Notes: a model not told the origin generated them from the sequence alone. Shown: positions 8,585 through 17,127, counted from the first letter of the stretch. The stretch: 64,000 nucleotides of DNA from Clostridium bornimense (GCF_000577895.1 NZ_HG917868.1:62001-126000), one strand, 5' to 3'. Program-made: numbers and translations.

Positions 8585-9015
8585 AAATACTAGTTATCAA
8601 TGGACCAAATTTAAACCTTTTAGGTGTTAGAGAAAAAGGAATATACGGTTCACAAAATTACTATGATTTAGTTAAGGAAGTTAAGGAAAAGGGAAAAGCG
8701 TTAGGTACTGAAGTAGAGGTTTTTCAAAGTAATTCCGAAGGTGAGTTAATAGACAAAATTCATAGTGCTTATGGGGAATTTGATGGGATTGTGATAAATC
8801 CAGGGGCATATACTCATTATTCTTATGCAATTTATGATGCTATTTTATCTGTAAGTATACCTACTATTGAAGTTCATATAAGTAATATTCATAAGAGAGA
8901 AGAGTTTAGAAGAAAATCTGTTATAGCTCCAGCTTGCGTTGGACAAGTGTGTGGATTAGGGTTTAAGGGATATGGATATGCTTTAGAGTATTTGGTAGAT
9001 ATGATCAGTGCATAG
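8581..9015 (+). CDS. aroQ: Type II 3-dehydroquinate dehydratase
   Basis: Dehydrates 3-dehydroquinate to 3-dehydroshikimate. The product is 144 aa, the normal length of the dodecameric type II enzyme. It shows NGPNLNLLG and the flexible lid Arg/Tyr (REKGIYG), FQSNSEGELIDKIH, NPGAYTHYSYAI and EVHISNIHKREEFR with the catalytic His. Last gene of the operon, followed by a terminator. Shikimate dehydrogenase (aroE), which uses this product, is not in the operon. Confidence 0.95.
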   Translation: MKILVINGPNLNLLGVREKGIYGSQNYYDLVKEVKEKGKALGTEVEVFQSNSEGELIDKIHSAYGEFDGIVINPGAYTHYSYAIYDAILSVSIPTIEVHISNIHKREEFRRKSVIAPACVGQVCGLGFKGYGYALEYLVDMISA

Positions 9016-9030
9016 TGGTTAGTAACTTGT

Positions 9031-9069
9031 ATAATGGTAGCTTTTCTTTTGGGGAGGCTACTATTTTTT
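9031..9069 (+). terminator. Terminator of the aro operon
   Basis: The arms AATGGTAGC and GCTACTATT pair with one G-T and continue inward as a G-T-rich stem around TTTT. Seven T residues follow. It lies 15 bases after aroQ. Confidence 0.75.
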
Positions 9070-9353
9070 TATTGGGTAATTCAGAATATAGATCGTATAA
9101 TTGAGTCACAAGTCAAAGAGGTTGCAACATATATTAATATAATGGAGTTACACTGGAATAATATTTAAAAAGTTATAGTTATGAAAATAGTCGCTAATTT
9201 TAATAAATATATAAAAATATGATTATGTAAACTAAAAAATTATTTTTATATATGAAGTTGAAATTATATACCAACAGTATAGAGTATGTTGAAATATATG
9301 TAAATAGTTTAGCATAAATATAGTATTAAATATTTATAGTAGGAGTGTAATAA
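9070..9353. other. Gene-free AT-rich stretch
   Basis: Together with the preceding terminator this makes about 340 bases without a gene between aroQ and the Staygreen gene. I see no ORF with a ribosome-binding site and no riboswitch-like conserved core. TTGAAA near 9289 with CATAAA near 9313 is a weak promoter candidate for the next gene. Confidence 0.4.
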
Positions 9354-9791
9354 ATGGATTATAATAAAATATTTACAGAATTTCGTGATGGTGTAACAGA
9401 AACATATCCTATTGAAGGGAGAAAGTATACAGTTACTCATTCTGATAAAACTGGTGATTTATTTGTAACCATTGGACTTAAATACGCAGAAGACAAGATA
9501 GATAAACTTAGAGATGAAGTGCTTTTAAAATGGACACATAGTAACGGAAAAATTAAATTAGTTGGAGAGGTATTAATTGATAACGATACAATAAAAAAGA
9601 GTAAGATTAGAAATATGCTTTTTAATAAGGAGATGCCATTGGCATTGCAAGCTATTAGATATGGTGATAGAAAATTATTTGAGGAGAATAAGAAGCTAGA
9701 TGACATTGTAATTGAAATTAAGTTTATTTCAGAGCTTGAAGAATATAACAAAGTAAAAAACTTTGGAACTATGAAGGAATACAAAATATAA
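9354..9791 (+). CDS. Staygreen-family protein (putative Mg-dechelatase homologue)
   Basis: The 145-aa protein resembles the bacterial Staygreen family (Pfam Staygreen). It has the typical FRDGVTETYPIEGRKYTVTHSD opening, GDLFVTIGLKYAEDKI, RDEVL.KW, the LALQAIRYGDR helix and a C-terminal NFGTMKEYKI. Plant SGR removes magnesium from chlorophyll a, and some bacterial homologues are reported to have dechelatase activity. A clostridium has no chlorophyll, so its real substrate is unknown, possibly another metallated tetrapyrrole or none. Good ribosome-binding site (AGGAGTG). It stands alone between the aro operon and an ankyrin gene. Confidence 0.75.
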   Translation: MDYNKIFTEFRDGVTETYPIEGRKYTVTHSDKTGDLFVTIGLKYAEDKIDKLRDEVLLKWTHSNGKIKLVGEVLIDNDTIKKSKIRNMLFNKEMPLALQAIRYGDRKLFEENKKLDDIVIEIKFISELEEYNKVKNFGTMKEYKI

Positions 9792-9878
9792 ATTTTTATT
9801 ATAATAGTAAAAATAAGAACTAAATGTGATATCATGGTATATATCTATAAAAATTGAAATTTATGGTGGGAAGAATAT

Positions 9879-11576
9879 ATGAAAATTAATAAAAAGGTAA
9901 TGAGTATGATTTTAATAGTTATAGTGGTACTAGGATATTTCATTATAAGGGACAAGATATTTGTTAGTAATAACACAAAGCTATATAGTGGTATTGAAAA
10001 TAACAATTTTAGTCTTATTGATGAAGCTTTAGTAGAAGGCTGTGATATTAATGAATTTGATCATATAAATAATGGTGAATCAAAGCCTATTTTTATAGCT
10101 ATGAATAATAATAATGAAAATAATAGAGAAGTAGTAAAGTATCTTATAAAAAACGGGGCGGATGTCAATAGTTGTAGGGAAGATGGTACTTCTATATTGA
10201 TGGCTATGGCTTCCGAAAATAATAATGAGATTTGTCAATTACTTTTAGATTATGGGGCAAATATAGAATATAGAGATAAAAATGGGTATACAGCTTTAGA
10301 GTATGCTGCTTCTGGTAGTGAGGATGAAAATAGGATTATGTCAACTATAGAATTATTTTTAGATAATGGTGGAAAAATAGGACCAAATACATTAGAAGCA
10401 GTTTTTAAAGGAAGGTCTATATATAATGATGGTGATGGTAAATATGCACTAGTAAACTTTGTACTAAAAAGTCTTCTAGATAATAACTATGAATCAGAAT
10501 TGAAGCCTGTAGTAGAAGCAGCCATTTTAGGAGAAACAAATAAGGTTACATCATTAATTTGTAAAAATGATATAAATGAAGATGATAGAGATACAATTTT
10601 ATTTTATACTGCTGCATTTGGAGATGTAGATACAATAAAGGTTTTACAAGAAAAAGGTGCAGAGCTAGAGGTTTGTAATAATTATGGTATGTCTATATTA
10701 ACAATAGCAGCTAAGTATGGGAATATCGATGTTGTTAGGTATCTTTTAGATCAAGGATTAGATGTTAATGGTGGAGAGGGATATGTACCACCAGTAGTTA
10801 TGGCAGCAAAAAATAATCATTATGATGTAGTTAAGTATCTTATAGAAAAAGGTGCAAATCTTGTTCCTAGTAGTGATTTTTATAATGTGCTTTATGAAGC
10901 TGCTAGTAATGGTAATGTGCAGATGGTAGATTTGATATTGAAAAGTGGATATCCTTTAGATGATAATTATTTGTTTTCAACAGCTACAAAAGTTATTAAA
11001 AATAGAAATACTAGTATAGTTCAATATTTATTAGATAATGGATATGACTTAAAAATTAAAAAAGATGGACAAAGTTTATTAGAATATGCTGATGATTATT
11101 ATGTGGCTAAAGTATTAGTAGAAGGCGGGTTAGATATTAATGAATATAATAAATCTGCAAAAGATTTAAAAATGTTAGAGTATTTATTTGAAAATGGAGC
11201 ATCACCAAATAGAATATTAGAAAATGCTATAGCTTATGGAAATATGGATATACTTAAACTTGCAATAAGGTATGATGCAAATATAAATTATATTGATGAA
11301 GATTCCCATATGAAAAATAGTCCACTTACACTTGCCGCTTATAGTGGTAGTAAAGATATAATGAAGAAAATAATTAAAAATGGTGGAGATATAAATTATC
11401 AAAATGCTGAAGGTACTACTGCTATTTTAGAAGCTACTAAAATGGGATGGACTGATTGTGTCAAATTATTACTAGAGTCAGGAGCAGATAAAAATATAGA
11501 AGATAATTATAACTTTGATGCGTTACATTATGCCAAAGAGAATAATAGTAAAGATATTATTAGATTGTTAGAATAG
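9879..11576 (+). CDS. Membrane-anchored ankyrin-repeat protein
   Basis: The product is 565 aa. Residues about 7-25 form one hydrophobic segment, so the protein is probably membrane-anchored or secreted. The rest is a long array of ankyrin repeats, seen as recurring ..G.T.L..AA..G..DVVKYLIEKGA.. units, with degenerate repeats in the middle. Ankyrin arrays mediate protein-protein contacts, and no enzymatic domain is visible. The gene is followed at once by a strong terminator belonging to a dispersed repeat (copy A). The partner is unknown, and the neighbouring Staygreen gene may or may not be related. Confidence 0.8.
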   Translation: MKINKKVMSMILIVIVVLGYFIIRDKIFVSNNTKLYSGIENNNFSLIDEALVEGCDINEFDHINNGESKPIFIAMNNNNENNREVVKYLIKNGADVNSCREDGTSILMAMASENNNEICQLLLDYGANIEYRDKNGYTALEYAASGSEDENRIMSTIELFLDNGGKIGPNTLEAVFKGRSIYNDGDGKYALVNFVLKSLLDNNYESELKPVVEAAILGETNKVTSLICKNDINEDDRDTILFYTAAFGDVDTIKVLQEKGAELEVCNNYGMSILTIAAKYGNIDVVRYLLDQGLDVNGGEGYVPPVVMAAKNNHYDVVKYLIEKGANLVPSSDFYNVLYEAASNGNVQMVDLILKSGYPLDDNYLFSTATKVIKNRNTSIVQYLLDNGYDLKIKKDGQSLLEYADDYYVAKVLVEGGLDINEYNKSAKDLKMLEYLFENGASPNRILENAIAYGNMDILKLAIRYDANINYIDEDSHMKNSPLTLAAYSGSKDIMKKIIKNGGDINYQNAEGTTAILEATKMGWTDCVKLLLESGADKNIEDNYNFDALHYAKENNSKDIIRLLE

Positions 11577-11577
11577 A

Positions 11578-11628
11578 AAGAGGCTTTCGCAATAGCAAAT
11601 GAGAATTTGTAGGCGAAAGCCTTTTTTT
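11578..11628 (+). terminator. Terminator in repeat copy A
   Basis: AGGCTTTCGC (11581-11590) pairs perfectly with GCGAAAGCCT (11613-11622), with a small inner hairpin in the loop and seven T residues after it. It terminates the ankyrin gene. Confidence 0.85.
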
Positions 11629-11800
11629 AAATTCGCACTTCACGATTCACAATTGTAGTGGAAATTCCTGCGGAATTTCTAAGATTATAAGTGTAGTATC
11701 ATTAGTTTCTTATAAAGACTTATTTTATAATTAAATATTGATATTGTAATGTTGCTTTATAGGGGACTAATAAAAGTTGTACTTTCATGTAGCTTAAAAT
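11578..11800 (-). repeat. Dispersed intergenic repeat, copy A
   Basis: Starting from the ankyrin stop, the copy holds the terminator module, then AATTCGCA...ATTGTAGTGG, the palindrome GGAAATTCCTGCGGAATTTC, a TTAAATATTGAT-like segment shared with copy B, and AAAGTTGTACTTTCAT. It lacks the distal CTGTCCGCAGGACT module. Strand is given relative to copy G. Confidence 0.65.
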
Positions 11801-11920
11801 ATATATAATTATGAGAGAATCCCTTTTAAAGTCTTATGGAAAATAATAGATAATAGTTTTTATGTTTTTAAGAATATGAATTTACTTAAACATTTATTAT
11901 GTAAACTAAATATTTATGAA

Positions 11921-11965
11921 AAAGCGTAGAAATGTACTTATAAACTTTACACATCTCTACGCTTT
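11921..11965 (-). terminator. Terminator of the YdcZ-type transporter pair
   Basis: AAAGCGTAGA pairs with TCTACGCTTT around an approximately 24-nt loop. On the minus strand it is followed by a T-rich run, just after the stop of the second transporter gene. The plus strand also ends in T residues, so it may work both ways. Confidence 0.7.
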
Positions 11966-11968
11966 TAT

Positions 11969-12415
11969 TTAAGCTGATGCTTTTTTATCTATTAAAAGAT
12001 TGTAACCAAGACCAATTACGACAATTATACCGCCTAGAATTTTTCCTATAGATAATTCACCCATAGTAAAGTAGTCAATAACGATACCAGCAAATAATTG
12101 ACCTACAAATACTAAAAGTGCCATATAGAATGCAGAAATTTTAGGTGCTATAAAGTTGGATAATGATATAGAAGCTACACCTACAAGGCCTCCTAAGTAT
12201 GCAGTTAATGGAATTTTATTTAGTATAGATATTGATTCACTAAAAACTTCATTGCTAAATATTAATATTATAATGGAAAATATAAGTCCAGTTAAAAAAT
12301 TATAAAAGGTGCTTTGATACATTCCTATTTTTGTTGATAGATTTGCATTTATAATTCTAGAGACAACTATAGATACTCCAGAGAGTGCTGCAATAAATAA
12401 GTAAAACATGATCAA
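11969..12415 (-). CDS. YdcZ/DUF606-type DMT transporter, subunit 2
   Basis: A 148-aa, very hydrophobic protein with about five transmembrane segments, of the short DMT-superfamily type (DUF606/YdcZ). These are usually encoded as adjacent pairs that form a heterodimer. It lies six bases after the partner gene at 12421-12843. The substrate is unknown. The divergent Crp-type regulator suggests control by a small effector. Confidence 0.75.
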   Translation of the reverse strand: MIMFYLFIAALSGVSIVVSRIINANLSTKIGMYQSTFYNFLTGLIFSIIILIFSNEVFSESISILNKIPLTAYLGGLVGVASISLSNFIAPKISAFYMALLVFVGQLFAGIVIDYFTMGELSIGKILGGIIVVIGLGYNLLIDKKASA

Positions 12416-12420
12416 TCCTC

Positions 12421-12843
12421 CTAGTATATTGTCATAATAACTATTCCTATTGTTATTATTGATAGACCTATTAATTTCTTTTTGTTAAATTTTGAAATCT
12501 TTACATCTAATAATCCATAATGATCAATTATGATTGCAGATATTGTCTGTCCAAGTAAACTTAAAGCTATAGTTATAGAAGCTCCAACGGAGACATATCC
12601 TATATTAGTGAAAAGAACGGTGAAGACACCAACTATACCAGCGCTATATAGAAATATGGATTGGTTTTTATCGAAAATTAATTTTGACTTTGTAAAAATT
12701 AATACTAAAATTATTCCAATAAGTCCTATAAAATGGACAACAACACTGGAAGTATAATTACCTAAGTATACAGATAAGAGTCCATTAAAATAGACCATAA
12801 GTCCTATTAATGCACCTATTAATATTGATGCTAAGTTATACAT
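12421..12843 (-). CDS. YdcZ/DUF606-type DMT transporter, subunit 1
   Basis: A 140-aa membrane protein with about five hydrophobic segments and the short DMT topology, paired with the following gene. The ribosome-binding site AGGAGG lies eight bases before the ATG. The start faces a Crp/Fnr-family gene across a 117-bp gap that holds a perfect palindrome. A plausible minus-strand promoter (TTCAAG, 16 bases, TATACT) lies just inside the palindrome, so the regulator could act from immediately upstream of the -35 box. Confidence 0.75.
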   Translation of the reverse strand: MYNLASILIGALIGLMVYFNGLLSVYLGNYTSSVVVHFIGLIGIILVLIFTKSKLIFDKNQSIFLYSAGIVGVFTVLFTNIGYVSVGASITIALSLLGQTISAIIIDHYGLLDVKISKFNKKKLIGLSIITIGIVIMTIY

Positions 12844-12899
12844 ATGTATTCCTCCTAAATAATTTAGTATAAATTTATCATAGATTTCTTGAACATTGT

Positions 12900-12915
12900 T
12901 ATGACATATGTCATA
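12900..12915. promoter_or_regulatory. Palindromic operator candidate between regulator and transporter pair
   Basis: TATGACATATGTCATA is a perfect 16-bp palindrome between the divergent Crp/Fnr-type gene and the transporter pair. Crp/Fnr dimers bind such dyads. Its centre is about 48 bases upstream of the transcription start expected for the transporter promoter. Confidence 0.6.
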
Positions 12916-12960
12916 TTAGCTATAAAAGCTTGTATTTAATCTTAGAAAGGAAATAAACTA

Positions 12961-13647
12961 ATGATAAAAATAGATGATGAAAATCTAAAGGATAAGTATA
13001 TAAAAAAATATAACCTTGATAATATCTTTTCCAATGATATGAAAGAATATATGGAATTAATATTATTTGAGAAAAATGAATTTATATGTAGAGAAAATGA
13101 AAAGATAGAATATATTTTTTTCTTTGTAAAAGGAAAAGCAAAGGTATATATAGTACTACAAAATGGGAAATCATTACTTTTGTCTTTCTATTATCCATTT
13201 ATGGTTTTAGGAGATTTAGAAATAGTATCTTTAAGTAGAGCTAGCACAAATGTACAAGTTTTAGAAGACTCTTATTGTATTGCATTACCTTTTTATAAGG
13301 TTAGAAATATTTTATTAGAAGATCCTAGATATTTAAGATTTACATGTAATTCTTTAAGTAAAAAACTTAAAAAATCAACTATTAATGGATCTATAAATTT
13401 ACTATATCCTTTAGAAAATAGACTAGCTAGTTATATTTTAGCTACTAGTCAAAGAACTAATGTGGGAGTATTAAAGTTTAGTGGAAATTTAATGGAGATA
13501 TCAGAATTATTAGGTACAAGTTATAGACATTTATTAAGAACATTAAGTAACTTAACAAGTAAAGGAGCAATAAGGAAACGAAGCAATTATTATGAAGTAA
13601 TTGAAATAGAAATTCTTAAGGACTTAGCTTCAGAATTGTATAAATAA
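12961..13647 (+). CDS. Crp/Fnr-family transcriptional regulator
   Basis: A 228-aa protein with an N-terminal cyclic-nucleotide-binding-like beta-roll (about 35-120, FICRENEKIEYIFFFVKGKAKVY) and a C-terminal helix-turn-helix (about 160-215, MEISELLGTSYRHLLRTLSNLTSKGAI). The Cys residues are not arranged as an Fnr iron-sulphur motif, so I do not call it Fnr. The ribosome-binding site GAAAGGAA is present. It is divergent from the YdcZ-type pair and is the likely regulator of that pair. Confidence 0.85.
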   Translation: MIKIDDENLKDKYIKKYNLDNIFSNDMKEYMELILFEKNEFICRENEKIEYIFFFVKGKAKVYIVLQNGKSLLLSFYYPFMVLGDLEIVSLSRASTNVQVLEDSYCIALPFYKVRNILLEDPRYLRFTCNSLSKKLKKSTINGSINLLYPLENRLASYILATSQRTNVGVLKFSGNLMEISELLGTSYRHLLRTLSNLTSKGAIRKRSNYYEVIEIEILKDLASELYK

Positions 13648-13698
13648 CGTTAAAAAAACACAAAATATTGTTGAAATTGATATTAAGGAGTGTTGGAT

Positions 13699-13854
13699 AT
13701 GGATAAGAACCCAAGTATTAAGTGTACAGTACAACAATGTAAATATAATTCTGCAGCGGAATATTGTACTTTAAATGAAATTTTAGTAGGTACACATGAA
13801 CAAAATCCTAAAGTTCCAGAATGTACAGATTGTAAGTCATTTGAATTAAAATAA
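13699..13854 (+). CDS. DUF1540 domain protein (51 aa)
   Basis: A short gene with ribosome-binding site AAGGAG. The peptide carries four Cys in the DUF1540 spacing (IKCTVQQCKYN, then EYCTLNEI and ECTDCKSFELK), which is likely a small metal-binding fold. DUF1540 proteins are common in spore-forming Firmicutes and have no firm function. A terminator follows directly. Confidence 0.8.
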   Translation: MDKNPSIKCTVQQCKYNSAAEYCTLNEILVGTHEQNPKVPECTDCKSFELK

Positions 13855-13856
13855 TA

Positions 13857-13887
13857 AAAAGGTCCAGCTTTGCTGGACCTTTTTATT
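13857..13887. terminator. Bidirectional terminator
   Basis: AAGGTCCAGC, TTT, GCTGGACCTT is a perfect 10-bp stem flanked by A-run and T-run. It serves the DUF1540 gene and the convergent exonuclease gene. Confidence 0.9.
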
Positions 13888-14641
13888 ATTTAATTACTAA
13901 TTCTACAGGACAGTGATCAGAACCAAAAATTTCGTTATGGATATCAGCACTGACAAGTCGATCTTTTAAAGAGTTTGAAGTTAAGAAATAGTCGATTCTC
14001 CATCCTGCATTATTAGCTCTAGCATTAAATCTATAAGACCACCAAGAATAGGCACCTTCTTTATCTGGATAAAAATATCTAAAGGTATCAATAAATCCGT
14101 TAGATAAAAGGGTGGAAAATTTTTCTCTCTCCTGATCACTAAAACCAGCATTATTCCTATTAGTCTTTGGATTTTTTAAATCAATTTCTTCATGAGCTAC
14201 ATTTAAGTCACCACAAACTATTACAGGTTTATTTTTTTCAAGTTCTTTAATGTAATTTAGAAATGCATCTTCCCATGACATTCTATAATTTATTCTTGCT
14301 AATTTATCTTGTGAGTTTGGTGTATAAACAGTTATCATATAGAAATCTTCAAATTCTAATGTTATAACTCTACCTTCTTTATCATGTTCTTCAATACCAA
14401 GACCTAAGGTAACATTAAGAGGTTTTTCTTTAGTAAATATAGCTGTACCAGAATAACCTTTCTTTTCAGCATAGTTCCAATAATCATAGTAACCCTCAAG
14501 ATTTAAATCTATTTGACCTTCTTGTAGCTTACTTTCTTGAATACAAAATATATCAGCATCAACATCTTTAAAATAGTCTAAGAACCCTTTTTTTACACAA
14601 GCTCTGAGGCCATTTACATTCCATGAAATTAATTTTTTCAT
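13886..14641 (-). CDS. xth: Exodeoxyribonuclease III
   Basis: AP endonuclease/3'-5' exonuclease of base-excision repair. The product is 251 aa. Family motifs are present in order: NVNGLRA, QESKLQ (metal Glu), SGTAIFTK, VYTPNSQ, GDLNVAHEEIDL, SWWSYRFNARANNAGWRIDY and the C-terminal SDHCPVEL with the catalytic His. Convergent with the DUF1540 gene, sharing its terminator. The ribosome-binding site AAGGAG precedes the ATG. Confidence 0.95.
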   Translation of the reverse strand: MKKLISWNVNGLRACVKKGFLDYFKDVDADIFCIQESKLQEGQIDLNLEGYYDYWNYAEKKGYSGTAIFTKEKPLNVTLGLGIEEHDKEGRVITLEFEDFYMITVYTPNSQDKLARINYRMSWEDAFLNYIKELEKNKPVIVCGDLNVAHEEIDLKNPKTNRNNAGFSDQEREKFSTLLSNGFIDTFRYFYPDKEGAYSWWSYRFNARANNAGWRIDYFLTSNSLKDRLVSADIHNEIFGSDHCPVELVIK

Positions 14642-14823
14642 ATCGTATCTCCTTATTTTAAATATGTACTTAGTAAGATTATATTCTAAGTAATCTTAAA
14701 GATAAAGGGAATATTTTAAAATAAAGTATATTCCATATTTTAAAAATAAAATATGAATTAAGGAATATTTTTGATAAATAATAATGTTATATTAGATAAT
14801 ATAAGATATAAGGTGGTGATATA

Positions 14824-15735
14824 GTGATAGATTTAACATTATTAGGCTGTGGTGGCGGTATGCCTATGCCCAATAGATTTTTATCAGCTCTATGTATTAG
14901 TTACAAGGGGAGAAAAATACTTGTAGATTGTGGTGAAGGTACTCAAGTTTCAATGAGAATATGTAATTTAGGTTTTAAAACTATAGATGTTATTTGTATT
15001 AGCCATATTCATGGTGATCATATTGTAGGATTGCCAGGATTACTTGGCACTATAGGTAATAGTGGGAGAACAGATCCATTAACAATTATCGGACCTATAG
15101 GAATAACAGAGGCAGTAAAAGGGTTAAGGGTTATAGCGAATTGGTTGCCTTATGAGATTAATGTGATAGAAAATCCAAAAGATACGGTATTAGCCTGTAA
15201 TGATGAAATTAAAATAGATACATTGGAAGTGGAACATTCCTCACCATGTATAGGATATAGTTTTTATCTTAAAAGGATGGCAAAATTTGATGTAGATAGA
15301 GCTATAGAAAATGGAGTGCCTAAACAGTTGTGGTCTAAATTGCAAAAGACTACTGAAGAAATAGAGTTTCAAGGGAGAATATATACTCCGGATATGATTA
15401 AAGGAGCTGAAAGAAAAGGAATTAAAGTTTCTATGATAACAGATACACGACCAATAGATGAAATAGTACCATTTATTAAAGATAGTGATTTATTTATATG
15501 TGAAGGTACATATGGAGATGATAAAGATATAGAAAAGGCAATTAAGAATAAGCATATGACTTTCCGAGAAGCAGCGACTTTAGCAAATAAGGCTAATGTA
15601 GAAAGGCTATTATTAACCCATTTTAGTACTGCTATGGATTCTCCGGAAAGGCATATTAGTAATGCTACAGCAGCTTTTAGTAATACAATTATAGGCGAAG
15701 ATAGGTTAGAACTTCATTTAAGCTTTAAAGAATAA
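14824..15735 (+). CDS. rnz: Ribonuclease Z (tRNA 3' endonuclease)
   Basis: Removes 3' trailers from tRNA precursors. The 303-aa metallo-beta-lactamase protein has the zinc motif SHIHGDHIVGLPGLL (HxHxDH) near residue 60, a later EHSSPCIGY segment with a ligand His, the CEGTYGD Asp region and the LLTHFS His. Length matches bacterial RNase Z. The start is GTG at 14824 behind AGGTGGTG. It ends one base before the convergent acetyltransferase gene. Confidence 0.9.
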   Translation: MIDLTLLGCGGGMPMPNRFLSALCISYKGRKILVDCGEGTQVSMRICNLGFKTIDVICISHIHGDHIVGLPGLLGTIGNSGRTDPLTIIGPIGITEAVKGLRVIANWLPYEINVIENPKDTVLACNDEIKIDTLEVEHSSPCIGYSFYLKRMAKFDVDRAIENGVPKQLWSKLQKTTEEIEFQGRIYTPDMIKGAERKGIKVSMITDTRPIDEIVPFIKDSDLFICEGTYGDDKDIEKAIKNKHMTFREAATLANKANVERLLLTHFSTAMDSPERHISNATAAFSNTIIGEDRLELHLSFKE

Positions 15736-16236
15736 TTAAAATGTTTTTTCAAAAGCTATTCGTTCACTATTATCTTCTAAATATATTATCCCACAATAAG
15801 TAAAGTTATTTTTAAGTAGAACTTTTTGCATAGCTTTATTATCTTTGTGGGTATCTATTTTTATGCTATGAATATTGTTTTTTAAAGCGAGAGCTTTGGC
15901 ATTATCTAGAATAGTTGAAGATAGTCTCAATCCTTTATAATCATTAGATACAGCCACTCTATGAATAACGACATATCTATCATTAGTAAGCCAATTTCCT
16001 TCAATATGATTGTAGGTTGGCTCTGCTTCAAAAGATATAGACGCAGTAGCAACTATATTATCATCTTTAACTAATACATAAGAAGTTTCATTATTTACAT
16101 CATTTAAAATAGTTTTTTCATTAGGATAGTTATCTTGCCATTGATCTATATTATTTTCTTTAAAATATTTTTGCGCTTCTTTTATAATAATCATTATATT
16201 ATCAAGATCAGATTTTATAGCTTTTCTAAATTCCAT
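15736..16236 (-). CDS. GNAT-family N-acetyltransferase
   Basis: A 166-aa acetyl-CoA-dependent acetyltransferase fold. It shows an N-terminal FRKAIKSDLDNIMIIIKEA helix, beta strands with YVVIHRVAVSNDYKGLRLSS (motif A, here with KGLRLS as the pyrophosphate-binding loop), and a C-terminal NFTYCGIIYLED strand. The substrate is unknown. Convergent with rnz. Confidence 0.8.
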   Translation of the reverse strand: MEFRKAIKSDLDNIMIIIKEAQKYFKENNIDQWQDNYPNEKTILNDVNNETSYVLVKDDNIVATASISFEAEPTYNHIEGNWLTNDRYVVIHRVAVSNDYKGLRLSSTILDNAKALALKNNIHSIKIDTHKDNKAMQKVLLKNNFTYCGIIYLEDNSERIAFEKTF

Positions 16237-16454
16237 ATAAACTCCTCCTCAGTAAAATACAAATAGATTGTACCATATTGTATATAAGAGAATCATAAAG
16301 AAAGGATATTACTAAATTCTTAAATTACAATATTCTAGCTGAAGGTATTTTTTTAGCATTAGCAACTAATGTGAATAAACTACATAATAAAATACAATCT
16401 AGTAGAACTAGTAATCTCTTGTTTACGTTGAAAAAAATTAGCCTAATGAACTAA

Positions 16455-16928
16455 CAAATTAGAGTTGATGGAAAAGTTGGATATAATGGTATTTCTAGTA
16501 GTACCAGAGAAGGAGATGAAAAAACACCAGCTGGAATACATTCATTTGGAACTGGGTTTGGAATTGCAGGTAATCCAGGTAGTAATATAGGATATAGACA
16601 AGTTACTGTAAATGATTATTGGGTTGATGATAGTAATTTTTCATATTACAATAAATGGGTTAATGTAACAGAGGTCGCTAAGGATTGGAATTCGGAAGAA
16701 CATTTGATAGATGAACAAGTAGCTTATAAATATGGTGCAGTAATTAATTATAATACTAATTGTGTGCCTGGAGCAGGGTCAGCGATTTTCTTACATTGTA
16801 TAAAGGGAAATGCTACAGGTGGATGTGTAGCGGTTCCGGAAAGTACAATGATACATTTATTACAATGTATGAATAGTGGTACTAGAATAGTAATAGCTAC
16901 TAATAGTAGTACTATTTATAATTATTAA
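16455..16928 (+). pseudogene. 5'-truncated L,D-transpeptidase (YkuD-like) remnant
   Basis: From 16455 a frame reads QIRVDGKVGYNG, TREGDEKTPAGIHSFGTGFG and, near the end, AIFLHCIKGNATGGCVAVPE. That is the substrate-loop and catalytic His/Cys region of the YkuD-type L,D-transpeptidase family, which cross-links or anchors to peptidoglycan. An in-frame TAA precedes it at 16452, and no signal peptide or ATG is present, so the N-terminal part is lost. A TTG at 16704 would give only 74 residues. The catalytic Cys is retained but the protein is very unlikely to be made. Confidence 0.7.
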
Positions 16929-16934
16929 AAATAA

Positions 16935-17122
16935 AGTTGTTTCTTTTTGGACTTGTAATAACAGATTTATGAAAGTGCAACTTTCATTAGCATACTGTAA
17001 GACAATATTATAACATCAATATTTAACTATAAAATAAATGTGATGATACCAAGCTCTAGTATCATCACACTTACAATTCAAGAAATTCCGTAGGAATTTC
17101 CACCAAAACTGTGTACTGACAT
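16935..17122 (+). repeat. Dispersed intergenic repeat, copy B
   Basis: Contains AAAGTGCAACTTTCAT, the TTAACTATAA segment and the palindrome GAAATTCCGTAGGAATTTCC in the same order as copy G. It lacks the terminator module next to livF. In its place it has an inner hairpin of its own (17040-17068). The orientation relative to the adjacent gene end (livF) is the same as in the other copies. Confidence 0.6.
17036..17068 (-). terminator. Hairpin, probable terminator of the liv operon
   Basis: GTGATGATAC (17040-17049) pairs perfectly with GTATCATCAC (17059-17068). On the minus strand it is followed by ATTTATTTTAT. It lies about 60 bases after livF, inside repeat copy B. Confidence 0.55.
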
Positions 17123-17127
17123 ACATT

